Source: Dactylosporangium vinaceum
Lineage (GTDB): Bacteria; Actinomycetota; Actinomycetes; Mycobacteriales; Micromonosporaceae
Direction: 5' to 3'
Assembly (NCBI RefSeq): GCF_019904175.1
Contig: NZ_CP061913.1
Location: 7,936,001-8,000,000, forward strand
Length of the DNA stretch: 64,000 nt
Shown piece by piece: positions 16,795-25,283 of the stretch. The notes under the pieces were generated by a model. That model was not told the origin of the DNA. It worked only from the letters and a program-made list of their open reading frames with translations, and searched no databases. The position numbers and the translations under genes were made by a program. Within the stretch, counting starts at the first letter, position 1. Each line of letters starts with the position of its first letter.

Positions 16795-17384
16795 GGGCTC
16801 AGCGTACGGTTGACCCAGGCGATGATGTGGGCGGCTGACTGTTCGGGCGACACGTCATCGGTCCGCACGACTAGGTCGACGGTGGCCCGCAGGTGCGCCG
16901 CGAAGGCCAGGTGCTTGTCGATCGCCCGCTCGCGCCAGCGGGGCCGGGCCTCCAGCCGGGCCGTGCGGACGTCATCGGGGCAGTCGAGGACGGCGAAGTA
17001 CAGCTCCCGGATCCAGCGGCGACCGGCCAGCGCATCCAGCTGCTCGCGGGTGAACGGGGCCAGCAGGACCGTGGGCCGCCCGCTCTGGGCCGCGCCGTGG
17101 GCCACGCTCAGCCACGCGTCACGCAGCGCCGGCCAGTCGACCTCGCCGAACTCGCAGGCCCGCTCGAACGGCCCGATCAGCCAGTCGGCGTCGAACACCA
17201 TGCACTCGGGCAGCCCCCGCACGAGGTGCGGCAACACCGTCGTCTTGCCGGAGCCGGAAGCGCCGGTGACGATGAACAGCGGCAGCCGGCGGGCGGGCTC
17301 GGTGTGGCCGCAGTCGGGGCAGACCGCGAGATCCCCGCGGGGTGCCATGGCGATGGGCTCGTCGCAGCGCTGGCAGTAGTGCAC
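16791..17384 (-). CDS. Zinc-ribbon P-loop nucleoside/shikimate-kinase-like ATPase
   Basis: A 197-residue protein. Residues 4-25 carry two Cys pairs (CQRCDE, CPDCGH), a zinc ribbon. Residues about 36-48 (FIVTGASGSGKTT) are a Walker A motif, and the rest follows the small-molecule kinase fold (CMVFDADWLIG, RWIRELYFAVLDCPDD). No known kinase substrate signature is recognised. The GTG start lies six bases after TAGTGT (complement of 17391-17396), a leaderless promoter. It overlaps the downstream hydrolase gene by four bases. Confidence 0.8.
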   Translation of the reverse strand: MHYCQRCDEPIAMAPRGDLAVCPDCGHTEPARRLPLFIVTGASGSGKTTVLPHLVRGLPECMVFDADWLIGPFERACEFGEVDWPALRDAWLSVAHGAAQSGRPTVLLAPFTREQLDALAGRRWIRELYFAVLDCPDDVRTARLEARPRWRERAIDKHLAFAAHLRATVDLVVRTDDVSPEQSAAHIIAWVNRTLSP

Positions 17385-17430
17385 CGATCGACACTAGCGG
17401 CGCGCCGGAGGGGTGGCGGGCCGCCCTGCG

Positions 17431-17592
17431 CTACGAGACGACCCGGGTGAAGAAGTCGCCGAATCCGGTGCCCAGCTGGGCGATGAGCCCGCCGATGCCG
17501 CGGGCCACCCTCGCCGCCGCGTCCGGGCGGAACGCGATGAACCAGACGAGGAAGATGACCAGGCCGAACTGCAGTGTTTTCTTGAGCGTCAT
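17431..17592 (-). CDS. Tiny single-pass membrane protein
   Basis: A 53-residue protein, MTLKKTLQFGLVIFLVWF then a short amphipathic tail GIGGLIAQLGTGFGDFFTRV. One transmembrane helix lies at residues about 8-21 after a Lys pair. Small proteins of this pattern (basic start, one helix, Gly/Ala-rich amphipathic tail) recur in actinobacterial genomes and have no known function. AAGG lies five bases before the ATG, with a possible -10 TAGGAC further upstream. It is easy to miss because of its size. Confidence 0.7.
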   Translation of the reverse strand: MTLKKTLQFGLVIFLVWFIAFRPDAAARVARGIGGLIAQLGTGFGDFFTRVVS

Positions 17593-17687
17593 GGACCTTG
17601 CCCCGTGAGTCCTATTGGTGCATTGACCACCAAAGTAACCCGATCGAGGCAGGTTAGTGGGCGAAACGTGAACAAGCGATACTGGAT

Positions 17688-18584
17688 ATGATGTCTGTGC
17701 CAGCCGAGGTCCGCCGCCTGCCCAACCAGCCGGGCGTCTACCGGTTCCGCGACGCCGAGGCCAGGGTCCTCTACATCGGCCGGGCGACGCAGCTGCGCTC
17801 GCGGGTCGCGTCCTACTGGTCCGACCTGCGCGACCGCCCCCGCCTGCGCCGGATGACCCCGCTCATCAGCGCCGTCGAGGCCGTCGTCTGCGACTCGGTC
17901 CACGAGGCCGCCTGGCTCGAACGCAACCTGCTGCGCCGCCGCAAACCCCGCTGGAACCGCGCCCGCGACGGCCAGGAGTCAACCGTCCACATCGGACTCG
18001 AGGAGGGCCCGTCCAATCCGGGCCTCAAGGTGTTGTACTCCCCCGGCCCCGGCTACTTCGGCCCGTATCTCGGCGGCGCCCGCGCCCGCAACGCCGTCTC
18101 CGCCCTGCACCGCATCCGCCCGCTCGCCTACACCGCCGCCCGCCTCACCGGCGCCGAGCGCGACATGGCCGCCGCCCGCGGCGTCACCGCGGCCGACCGC
18201 GCCGCCCTCGCCACCTCCATCCGCGCCATCCTGGCCCGCGACCCCGCCGAACTGGCCACGGCCCGCGCCGACCTGATCGCCGCCCGCGACCGGGCATCCT
18301 CGAACCTGTCGTTCGAGCTGGCCGCGGAGATCCACGAGGAGCTGGAGGCGCTGGACTGGATCGTCAGCCCGCAGCGCACGGCAACGCTGGAGCCCACCGA
18401 CCTGAGCGCCGCCGGCTGGTCGAACGGCATCCTGGTCCTGTTCCGGGTCCGCGCCGGCCGCCTGGACGAGTGGACCCAGCGCCCGTGCCCACCGGAGCGG
18501 GCGAAGCGCTACCTGACCGCCACGCCCGCCGACTGGCGCGACTTCGCCACCCGCAACGCGGAACTCGCCGCGTCGCTGCAGTAG
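17688..18584 (+). CDS. Short UvrC-like GIY-YIG nuclease-domain protein
   Basis: A 298-residue protein. Residues about 8-90 are a GIY-YIG domain (PGVYRFRDAEARVLYIGRA ... WLERNLLRRRKPRWN). GPGYFGPYLGGARARN matches the following UvrC segment, and residues about 195-225 (SSNLSFELAAEIHEELEALD) are a UVR-like UvrB-contact helix pair. The RNase-H-like second nuclease and HhH domains of full UvrC (about 600 residues) are absent, so this is a Cho-like or truncated paralogue that would cut on one side only. Two ATGs at 17688 and 17691 are possible starts. The stop lies 51 bases before the CACGG repeat. Confidence 0.87.
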   Translation: MMSVPAEVRRLPNQPGVYRFRDAEARVLYIGRATQLRSRVASYWSDLRDRPRLRRMTPLISAVEAVVCDSVHEAAWLERNLLRRRKPRWNRARDGQESTVHIGLEEGPSNPGLKVLYSPGPGYFGPYLGGARARNAVSALHRIRPLAYTAARLTGAERDMAAARGVTAADRAALATSIRAILARDPAELATARADLIAARDRASSNLSFELAAEIHEELEALDWIVSPQRTATLEPTDLSAAGWSNGILVLFRVRAGRLDEWTQRPCPPERAKRYLTATPADWRDFATRNAELAASLQ

Positions 18585-18635
18585 GAGCCCGCCGCGCACC
18601 ACAGCCGCCACCCCACCCGACCCGCACCGGCCGCG

Positions 18636-18868
18636 CACGGCACGGCACGGCACGGCACGGCACGGCACGGCACGGCACGGCACGGCACGGCACGGCACGG
18701 CACGGCACGGCACGGCACGGCACGGCACGGCACGGCACGGCACGGCACGGCACGGCACGGCACGGCACGGCACGGCACGGCACGGCACGGCACGGCACGG
18801 CACGGCACGGCACGGCACGGCACGGCACGGCACGGCACGGCACGGCACGGCACGGCACGGCACGGCAC
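18636..18868. repeat. Perfect pentanucleotide tandem repeat, (CACGG)46
   Basis: The unit CACGG is repeated without one mismatch from 18636 to 18865 (46 copies), ending in a partial CAC. It fills most of the 290-base gap between the convergent UvrC-like and HAD genes. The bases just before it (CCGCACCGGCCGCG) look like degenerate seed copies. Five is not a multiple of three, so every open frame through it is a low-complexity artefact (RHGTA or PCRAV). Confidence 0.97.
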
Positions 18869-18874
18869 CAGGGA

Positions 18875-19567
18875 TTATGCGGTGGCCAGGAGGGTCGCGA
18901 GGTCGGTGAGGTCGTCGACCGTGTCGGACGGGATGAACGAGTCGGGGTCGTCGCGATGCACCCCGGCGCCCGGGTAGCCCGCGTTCGTCACCAGGACCGG
19001 CCGCATCCCCGCGTCGCGGGCCCCCTGGTGCTCGCGGCTTCCACCGTCACCGACGTACCAGCACTCAGCCGGCTGCACGCCGAGCCGCCGGGCCGCCGTC
19101 GCGTAGAGCCGCGGCGCCGGTTTGCGGGCGCCCTCCTCCCACGAGAAGACAGCGGCGTCGATGAGCGGCGCGTAGTCCGTCCCGCTCCAGCCCTGGCACA
19201 GCTCCGCTCCGCAGTCGCTGAGCACGCCCAGGCGCATCCCGTGCCCGCGCAGGGACTTGAGCACGTCGAGCGCGCCGGGCCGGGGACGCCAGAGCGGTAC
19301 TGACCCCGCATGATGGGCTTCGACGGCCGCATCCAGGCGCGCACCGGTCGCCTCCGTCCCGCAGCGCCGGGCCATCTCGGCCAGGATCGTCCGCGTGCCA
19401 CCGAGCCGGCCGGTGATCCGCTCCGTGAACGACGTGGCCATCGCCGTCCAGAACGCCTCCGGCTCCACCCCGAGCGCGGCGGCCGTCACCGCGGCCGCAC
19501 CCCGCCGGCCGCCCTCGATCCCCGGGTCGGTAAGCGTGCCGAAGAAGTCGAAGACGATCGCCCGCAT
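18875..19567 (-). CDS. HAD-superfamily hydrolase
   Basis: A 230-residue phosphatase-like enzyme. Motif I is VFDFFGTLTD (catalytic Asp pair spaced D-x-F-G-T), motif II LGVLSDCG, motif III RKPAPRLY and motif IV YVGDGGSREHQGARDAG. A helical cap spans residues about 20-95. The substrate is unknown. The ATG follows TAAGGT (complement of 19574-19579) by six bases, a leaderless promoter. Its stop lies only 7 bases beyond the CACGG tract. Confidence 0.9.
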   Translation of the reverse strand: MRAIVFDFFGTLTDPGIEGGRRGAAAVTAAALGVEPEAFWTAMATSFTERITGRLGGTRTILAEMARRCGTEATGARLDAAVEAHHAGSVPLWRPRPGALDVLKSLRGHGMRLGVLSDCGAELCQGWSGTDYAPLIDAAVFSWEEGARKPAPRLYATAARRLGVQPAECWYVGDGGSREHQGARDAGMRPVLVTNAGYPGAGVHRDDPDSFIPSDTVDDLTDLATLLATA

Positions 19568-19638
19568 CCCCAGACCTTACCGACGGGCCGGTGTCAACCA
19601 GGTGTCAGCGCGACGCCGCCGAGCGCCAGCGAGCCGCG

Positions 19639-19950
19639 TCAAGCCACAAGCCGATCGCACAGCGCGGTGAGCTGCGTGTCGGTGAGCCCGTGGGCGCGCA
19701 GGTACGCCTCCACGCCCCCGAACCGCTCGTCGACCCGCTCCAGCGCACCCCGGATCGTGGCCGGCTCACACTCGTCGGGCCGCTGCCAGCACACGGCGGA
19801 GTACGCGTAGTCCTCGGCGATCACCGCGTCCGGCACCCCCGCGACGCGCAGGAGGAGGGCGATCAGCATGCCGGTGCGGTCCTGGCCGGCGGCGCAGTGC
19901 ACCAGGACCGCGCCGGGCGGCCTCGTCGGCGCCGCGCAGGTCGATCCCAC
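19639..19950 (-). pseudogene. 5'-truncated tyrosine-protein phosphatase
   Basis: The 103-residue frame holds the P-loop AVLVHCAAGQDRTGM (C-x5-R, with the family's usual HC-AG-D-RTG) followed by ALLLRVAGVPDAVIAEDYAYS. This is the C-terminal 40% of an actinobacterial Tyr phosphatase of about 250 residues. The N-terminal part is missing. The homology begins right after the cyclophilin stop, where a GTG shares its G with the TAG. A short protein could still be made, but it lacks half the fold, so I call it a remnant. Confidence 0.7.
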
Positions 19951-20681
19951 TAGGCGTACGCGATCGTGACCTTCTGCAGGACGATCTCCGTCTTCGGCGG
20001 GCCGTCGCCGGTGCCGTTCGGGTCGGCGGCCACGCCGGCCGCGGCTACCTGGTCGATCAGGTCCATGCCCTTCGTGACCTGGCCCAGCATCGTGTAGTCG
20101 GTCTGGAGCTGGGTGTTGTCCTTGTAGTTGATGAAGAACTGGCTGCCGTTGCTCTCCGGCTGGCCCGTGTTCGCGATCGCCACGGTGCCGCGCAGGTACG
20201 GGGCGCCCGTGTTCTCGGTGGCGTAGCGGTACGCGGGGCCGCCGGTGCCTGTCGCGGACGGGTCGCCGCACTGGAGGACCCAGATGCCCTGGGTGGTGAG
20301 GCGGTGGCACTTGGTGTTGTCGAAGAACTGCTTGCCCGCCAGGTACGCGAAGCTCGCCGTCGAGCACGGAGCGCCCACGCCGTCCAGGGTGATCTCGATC
20401 GGGCCCAGGTTCGTCGTGATGCTCATCGTCGCCTTGGCGGCCTTCGGGGTCGCCGGTGGGACGCCGACGTCCTTGGTCGTCGCGTCGGCCGGCGACGGCT
20501 TGTACACGCAGCCGCCGGAGCGGGCCGGCGGGGCGGACGAGGGCCCGGTCGCAGTGGCGCCGGCGGCGTTGAGCGGACGGCCCTGGACCGGCTTGGTGCC
20601 GGTGTCCGTGCCGGCGGAGCAGCCGGTCAGCAGGAGTGAGCAGGCGAGAGCGGCGGTCACGGCACGGCGGCGCAGAGTCAC
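19950..20681 (-). CDS. Cyclophilin-type peptidyl-prolyl isomerase, lipoprotein
   Basis: A 243-residue exported protein. The signal peptide ends in the lipobox LLTGC, followed by a Ser/Pro/Thr linker. The cyclophilin barrel begins near residue 85 (MSITTNLGPIEITLDG) and includes ANTGQPESNGSQFFINY and TMLGQVTKGMD. It would assist folding of exported proteins at the membrane surface. The GTG lies six bases after TAAGGT (complement of 20688-20693). The phosphatase relic abuts its 3' end. Confidence 0.93.
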   Translation of the reverse strand: MTLRRRAVTAALACSLLLTGCSAGTDTGTKPVQGRPLNAAGATATGPSSAPPARSGGCVYKPSPADATTKDVGVPPATPKAAKATMSITTNLGPIEITLDGVGAPCSTASFAYLAGKQFFDNTKCHRLTTQGIWVLQCGDPSATGTGGPAYRYATENTGAPYLRGTVAIANTGQPESNGSQFFINYKDNTQLQTDYTMLGQVTKGMDLIDQVAAAGVAADPNGTGDGPPKTEIVLQKVTIAYA

Positions 20682-20706
20682 ATAGGTACCTTATGGCAAA
20701 TCAGAA

Positions 20707-20736
20707 ACGCCGGCCCCTGGAACCGGGGGCCGGCGT
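20707..20736 (-). terminator. Intrinsic terminator of the GH74 gene
   Basis: An 11-bp stem (20707-20717 with 20726-20736) is followed on the minus strand by TTTCTGATTT, a U-rich tract. It sits between the GH74 stop and the cyclophilin promoter and separates the two. Confidence 0.75.
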
Positions 20737-20755
20737 ATCCGATCACAGCGAAACG

Positions 20756-23518
20756 TTACGAGACGGAGCAGGCCGTGCCGTTGAGCGTGAACGCCGTCGG
20801 CTTGGCGTTCGTGGTGTTGTTCCAGCTGGCCAGGAAGCCGAACTCGGCGGTGCCGCCGTTCGCGGCGATCACCTTCGTGTAGTCGGCGTTGGTGACTGTC
20901 ACGTTCGCGCCCGACTGGGCGTTGACGCCGCCCCAGATCTGGTTGATGACCTGGCCGTTGGCGAATGTCCACTTCAGCGTCCACCCGTTGACGGCGGTGG
21001 CGGAGCCGTTGGTGATCTTCACCGAGCTCTGGAAGCCGCCGCCCCACTGGCCTGTCACGCTGTACGCCACGTTGCACGCGCCGGCCGGGACCGAGACGGA
21101 CGCGGACGGTGACGTGGAGCGCGACGGCGAGCTGGACGCCGAGGCCGAGCGGGACACGGAGGCCGACACCGACGGCGACGCCGAGCGCGATCCGGACGCC
21201 GAGGGCGAGACGGAGTACGACGGCTGGGGGCCGGTGCGGTCGCCGTAGATGATGCCGCGGCCGTTGGTGCCGATGTAGACCCGGCCGTAGATGCGCGGGT
21301 CACCGGTGATCGCCTCGCCGATGTTGCCGTACTGGTGCGCGTCGTCGTTCACGCGCAGCCAGCTGGCCCCGGCGTCGTCGGAGCGGAAGACGCCCTTCTT
21401 GCCGTCGACCGTGCCGACGATGAACACCGCCGGGTTGGTGCGCCCGGGTGCCGCCTTGCCGAAGCCGACGTTCAGCGCGGCGGTCGCGGTGGCGAGCTTC
21501 GTGAACGAGGCCCCGGCATCGGTCGAGCGGTAGAGGCCGGTGTCGCCGGCCAGCCAGACCTCGCCTGTCGCCCCGGCCACGGCCTTGAACTTCGCCGTGG
21601 TCGGCAGCCCCGTGGCGGCGGTGGTGAAGCTGGCCCCGCCGTTCGTGCTGACGTAGAAACTGCCGGCGCTGTACCCGTAGAAGACGTTCGGGTTCACGCG
21701 GTCCGACTCGACTGTCGCGTTCTGGGGGATGCCGCTGGACTGGGTCCAGGTGTTGCCGTAGCCGACCGAGTAGACCACCGCGCTGTTCTTCGGCGCCCAC
21801 AGGAACCGGGAGCCGTCGGCGTTGGCCGCGATGGTGCCGCCCTCGTTGATGCCCCCGGGCTCGGAGCCCTGGAACCAGTTCGCGCCGCCGTCGGTGGAGA
21901 ACGCGGCGTGGCTGTCGTTGGGCCGGTCGGAGTCGGTGAAGTTGCCGGCGCGGACCATCACGCTCGGGTTGAGCTCGGCGTAGTCGAGGCTCGTGGTCGA
22001 GGTGAAGATCGGCTGCTTGAACATCGCCGCCGGTACCGCGTCGAGGTTGGTGTGGCGGAAGCCGCCGATGTCACCGAGGGCGGAGATCAGCGGGGCGCCG
22101 CTCGGCGGGCTGATCAGGTCGAGGACGGCGGTCTCCTCGAGGCCCGGGGCCATCGGCTTGATGGTGATCTGGCCGCCGGTGTCCCAGGTGGTCAGGTCGG
22201 TGCTGCCGTAGATCGTGGCGCCGGTGCCGTACATGAACCGGTTGGAGTTGAACGGGTCGATCTCGACGGACTCGTTCATCCAGCCGAGCTTCGGCGTGAC
22301 CTCGGGCGGCTGCGGGTTGGTGCCGAAGTCGAGCCACGGCGCGCGGGTGATGTCCATCTTGTAGCGGAAGCTGCGGTTCGGATAGCTGGTGAAGTCCCAG
22401 ATCCGGGTCCAGGTCGCGCCGCCGTCGGTGCTGCGGAAGAAGATGGCGTCCGGCCACCACGACACCTGCGTGGCCACCATGATCGTGTTCGGGTGCTGGC
22501 GGTCGATGGTCAGGCCGCTGTACCCGAAGTAGTCGTCGGAGCTGCTGGACGGGATGGGGCTGATCTGCGTCCACGCACCCGTGGCGGTGTTGTACTTCCA
22601 CACGTCGCCCTTCGCCCCGTCGTACGGGCCGCCGGTGTCGCTGGTGGAGATGTACAGGTAGCCGCCGGCCGTGTCGAGGACGCCCTTGTGCGCGATGTAT
22701 CCGGTCGGCTGCCCGGCCAGGCGGGACCAGGTGGTGCCGCCGTCAGTGCTGCGGTACACCGTGTTCTGCTTGTCCGCGACGCCGACGTAGATGGTCTGCG
22801 TGGTGTTGCCGGCGGTACCGCTGCGCTTGTCGAACGTCACCCAGACGATGCCCTGGTTGTCCGTCAGGTACCCGTTGGGGTCGGTCGGGTCCTGCGCGTA
22901 GTTGCCGGGGTTCGGGAACGCCGTGACCTTGGCCCAGGTGACACCGGAGTCGGTGCTGCGCCACAGGCCGTTGCCGCTGGGCGCACCGAGGTACAGAATC
23001 GAGTTCTTGTTGGGGTCGATGGCGAGCCGCTCACCCTGCCCGCGGCCGGGCATGTTGCCGCCCAGCTTGAACGGCAGGACACTTGTCTGCCAGGTCGCGC
23101 CCTTGTCGGAGCTGCGCAGGACCGCGCCGTTGTTCGGGTCCCAGCTGTTGGTGTACATGCCGGCGGCCACGTAGACCTTGTTGGGGTCGACGGAGTCGGT
23201 GGCCAGGCTGACGACGCCGTTGTACCCCCAGTTGTCCTGCCCCACCCAGTCGAGCAGCGGGACCCAGCGGTTGGTGGCGGTGTCGAGGCGATACGCCCCG
23301 CCGATATCGGTGCGTGCGTAGACCAGGCCGGACTGCGACTGGTTGAAGATGATGCCCGGCACGAAGCCGCCACCTTCGATCTGCACGTTCTTGAACGCGT
23401 AGGGGTCGGCGGCGGCGGCGTCCGCGGGCCGCGCGGCGGTCTGGACGGCGATGCCGATCGCCGCGACCGCCACGGCCGCCACGGCTGCGGCGCCGACCCT
23501 CCTGGATCTGGTCCTCAT
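20756..23518 (-). CDS. Secreted GH74 xyloglucanase with C-terminal CBM2
   Basis: About 920 residues. A twin-Arg-rich signal region is followed by the GH74 double seven-bladed propeller (residues about 35-750), with repeated Asp-box-like blades such as RSTDGGTTWSRLAG and RSSDKGATWQT. A Ser/Pro linker comes next (about 760-805), then a family 2 cellulose-binding module (CNVAYSVTGQWGGGFQSSVK ... TLNGTACS). GH74 enzymes cleave xyloglucan or beta-1,4-glucan chains. I use ATG 23518 (MRTRSRRVG); upstream ATGs at 23533 and 23569 are possible. The minus-strand terminator at 20707-20736 follows. Confidence 0.93.
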   Translation of the reverse strand: MRTRSRRVGAAAVAAVAVAAIGIAVQTAARPADAAAADPYAFKNVQIEGGGFVPGIIFNQSQSGLVYARTDIGGAYRLDTATNRWVPLLDWVGQDNWGYNGVVSLATDSVDPNKVYVAAGMYTNSWDPNNGAVLRSSDKGATWQTSVLPFKLGGNMPGRGQGERLAIDPNKNSILYLGAPSGNGLWRSTDSGVTWAKVTAFPNPGNYAQDPTDPNGYLTDNQGIVWVTFDKRSGTAGNTTQTIYVGVADKQNTVYRSTDGGTTWSRLAGQPTGYIAHKGVLDTAGGYLYISTSDTGGPYDGAKGDVWKYNTATGAWTQISPIPSSSSDDYFGYSGLTIDRQHPNTIMVATQVSWWPDAIFFRSTDGGATWTRIWDFTSYPNRSFRYKMDITRAPWLDFGTNPQPPEVTPKLGWMNESVEIDPFNSNRFMYGTGATIYGSTDLTTWDTGGQITIKPMAPGLEETAVLDLISPPSGAPLISALGDIGGFRHTNLDAVPAAMFKQPIFTSTTSLDYAELNPSVMVRAGNFTDSDRPNDSHAAFSTDGGANWFQGSEPGGINEGGTIAANADGSRFLWAPKNSAVVYSVGYGNTWTQSSGIPQNATVESDRVNPNVFYGYSAGSFYVSTNGGASFTTAATGLPTTAKFKAVAGATGEVWLAGDTGLYRSTDAGASFTKLATATAALNVGFGKAAPGRTNPAVFIVGTVDGKKGVFRSDDAGASWLRVNDDAHQYGNIGEAITGDPRIYGRVYIGTNGRGIIYGDRTGPQPSYSVSPSASGSRSASPSVSASVSRSASASSSPSRSTSPSASVSVPAGACNVAYSVTGQWGGGFQSSVKITNGSATAVNGWTLKWTFANGQVINQIWGGVNAQSGANVTVTNADYTKVIAANGGTAEFGFLASWNNTTNAKPTAFTLNGTACSVS

Positions 23519-23593
23519 CGATCTGAATGGCATGCGCGGATGGTGTGTTTCGACACTCTTCCGGGTCAACGCGCCCCAGGTGGGGGGCTGGTC

Positions 23594-23601
23594 AAGCGCT
23601 T
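23594..23601. promoter_or_regulatory. Possible LacI-type operator in the GH74 divergent promoter region
   Basis: AAGCGCTT is a perfect palindrome with the central CG of LacI-family operators. It is flanked by GTC and GAC in a one-base-offset mirror (23591-23605). It lies between the GH74 start and the divergent gene at 23644. No LacI gene is adjacent, so the regulator would act in trans. Confidence 0.35.
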
Positions 23602-23643
23602 CGACAGCGTGAAACTCTCATACGGTTGTTAGGGTGGGCGCGG

Positions 23644-24681
23644 ATGAGGAACGGCCGGACCTTGATCGCGCTCGCCGTGGCCCTGCTGGCCGGCGGCGTC
23701 CTCCTGGCGACCACACATCGCACGCCGACCCCGCCACCGGCCCGGGCCCCGGCCGTGGCGGCGATGGAGAAGCCGTCGGTGGCGATCTCCGCGAACCTCG
23801 CCGACGGCACCGACTACACCCCGCTGTTCTATGTGACAGCTCCCGTCTCGGTGGGTACCGCCCCGACGCCCGACGACACCGCCGACCGCCTCCTGCTGCG
23901 CTCCCCCACCGGCGACCGGGAGCTGCACCGCCTCGCCAAGGGCCGCTACGCCCAGTTCCTCGGGTTCACGGCCGCGGCCGGCCGCCTGTACTGGGCGGAG
24001 TCCTCGGCGCTCGCCGGCGGCGGCTACGAGACCCGGCTGTGGACGGCGGCCGTCGAGGGCACCGACCCGCCCGTCTCCCTGACCGCGGACATGGGCGCCG
24101 CGGTGTTCTTCGACTCCGAGTTCGACCTGGTCGTCGCCGACGGCCGGGTCAACTGGATCGCGGCCGCCCCGGACAGCGACACCCGCACCGAGCTGCGCAG
24201 CGTCGCCGTCACCGGCGGCCCGGTGACGACCGTCGCGTTCGCGGGCCGGTTCCGGCACACGGCGTGGCCGTGGCTGCTCAGCGTCGACGACGCCGCCCCG
24301 CTGGTCCTGGCCGACCCGCTGACCGGCGCGCGGCGCACGGTGACGAAGGCCGCCGCCGAGTCGGTCGTGTGCACGCCGACGTGGTGCCGGTCGATGGTGA
24401 CGGCGGCCGGCGACAGGTACCTGTTCGACGTCCGCCATCCGGACGGCTCGGCCCGCCGCCGGGTCCCGGGCAACCTGAACGCGATCACCGTCGACGCGGC
24501 GATCGGCGGCCGCTACGAGATCTTCACCGAGTATCGCAACGAGCGCTCGACACTCGTCGCCTACGACCTGGACACGTCGACCATGCAGACGCTCACCGAG
24601 AACACGGGCGTCTCCGCGGCCCGGGCCGGTGTGGTCTGGTGGGCCGAGGGCGGCGAGTGGCGTTCGGTCGACCTTCGCTAG
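23644..24681 (+). CDS. Secreted or membrane-anchored beta-propeller-like protein, unknown
   Basis: A 345-residue protein. One N-terminal hydrophobic segment (TLIALAVALLAGGVLLA) is followed by a Pro-rich linker, then repeated strand blocks (RLYWAESSALAGGGYETRLW, DGRVNWIAAAPDSD, RAGVVWWAEGGEWRSVDLR) spaced like propeller blades. Two cysteines (CTPTWC) could form a disulfide. No enzyme motif is recognised. The ATG lies eight bases after TAGGGT (23630-23635). It is divergent from the GH74 gene, which makes a wall-polysaccharide-related role possible but unproven. Confidence 0.8.
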   Translation: MRNGRTLIALAVALLAGGVLLATTHRTPTPPPARAPAVAAMEKPSVAISANLADGTDYTPLFYVTAPVSVGTAPTPDDTADRLLLRSPTGDRELHRLAKGRYAQFLGFTAAAGRLYWAESSALAGGGYETRLWTAAVEGTDPPVSLTADMGAAVFFDSEFDLVVADGRVNWIAAAPDSDTRTELRSVAVTGGPVTTVAFAGRFRHTAWPWLLSVDDAAPLVLADPLTGARRTVTKAAAESVVCTPTWCRSMVTAAGDRYLFDVRHPDGSARRRVPGNLNAITVDAAIGGRYEIFTEYRNERSTLVAYDLDTSTMQTLTENTGVSAARAGVVWWAEGGEWRSVDLR

Positions 24682-24738
24682 GTGGTCGAGGGAGATGCCG
24701 AGGAGGCGTGCGCAAGGCCGGCCCGAGCCGCCCGGGGC

Positions 24739-25092
24739 TCAGCGCGCGAGCAGCACCGCCGCAAGGGCGAGGGCGCCCGGAAGTGCCTGCACGAGCAGGA
24801 TTCGCCGGCTGGCCGTGGCCGCACCGTAGATCCCGGCGACGATGACGCAGACGAGGAAGAACACCTGGAACGCCACGGACCCGGTGATGAGGCCGTAGGC
24901 GAGCCCGGCGACGAGGAATCCGTTGTAGAGCCCCTGGTTGGCGGCGAGGGCCTTGCTGGCGACGGCGAACTCTTCGGTGGTCCCGAACGCCGCGCGGGTC
25001 CGCGGCGCCGTCCACAGGAACATCTCGAGCACCATGAAGTAGAGGTGCAGGAGCGCAACGACGGCGACCAGGACGTCCGCGACGATCTTCAC
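24739..25092 (-). CDS. DUF1304 family membrane protein
   Basis: A 117-residue protein with four transmembrane segments. The conserved HLYFMVLEMFLW (residues about 16-27) and KALAANQGLYNGFLVAGL are family signatures. Function unknown. The GTG start follows TACGCT (complement of 25100-25105) by seven bases, with no Shine-Dalgarno. Confidence 0.9.
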   Translation of the reverse strand: MKIVADVLVAVVALLHLYFMVLEMFLWTAPRTRAAFGTTEEFAVASKALAANQGLYNGFLVAGLAYGLITGSVAFQVFFLVCVIVAGIYGAATASRRILLVQALPGALALAAVLLAR

Positions 25093-25283
25093 GCCCGAGA
25101 GCGTACCCGCACCACCGGCCGGCCGGCCGCGCGCCGGTCGTCGACAGGGACCGCGCGGGCCGGCTGGTATTTTCGGCGGTATGACCCGACCGTTGCGCGC
25201 CGGTGCCGCGCGGCACCGGCAGCTCCTGCTCGCGGCGGCCGCCGGCGGGCTCGCCGGGCCGGGGCGGGAGGCGCCGGCGCCGC

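Noticed and set aside
18364..18868. Open frames with repeated PCRAV or RHGTA pentapeptides
   Set aside because: These are direct translations of the CACGG tract; three frames are equally open and none has a ribosome binding site.
18636..18868. CRISPR array
   Set aside because: The unit is five bases with no spacers; it is a simple tandem repeat.
21335..23632. A 765-codon frame antisense to the GH74 gene
   Set aside because: The translation is repetitive Arg/Gly/Val without motifs, while the opposite strand is a clear GH74-CBM2 enzyme.
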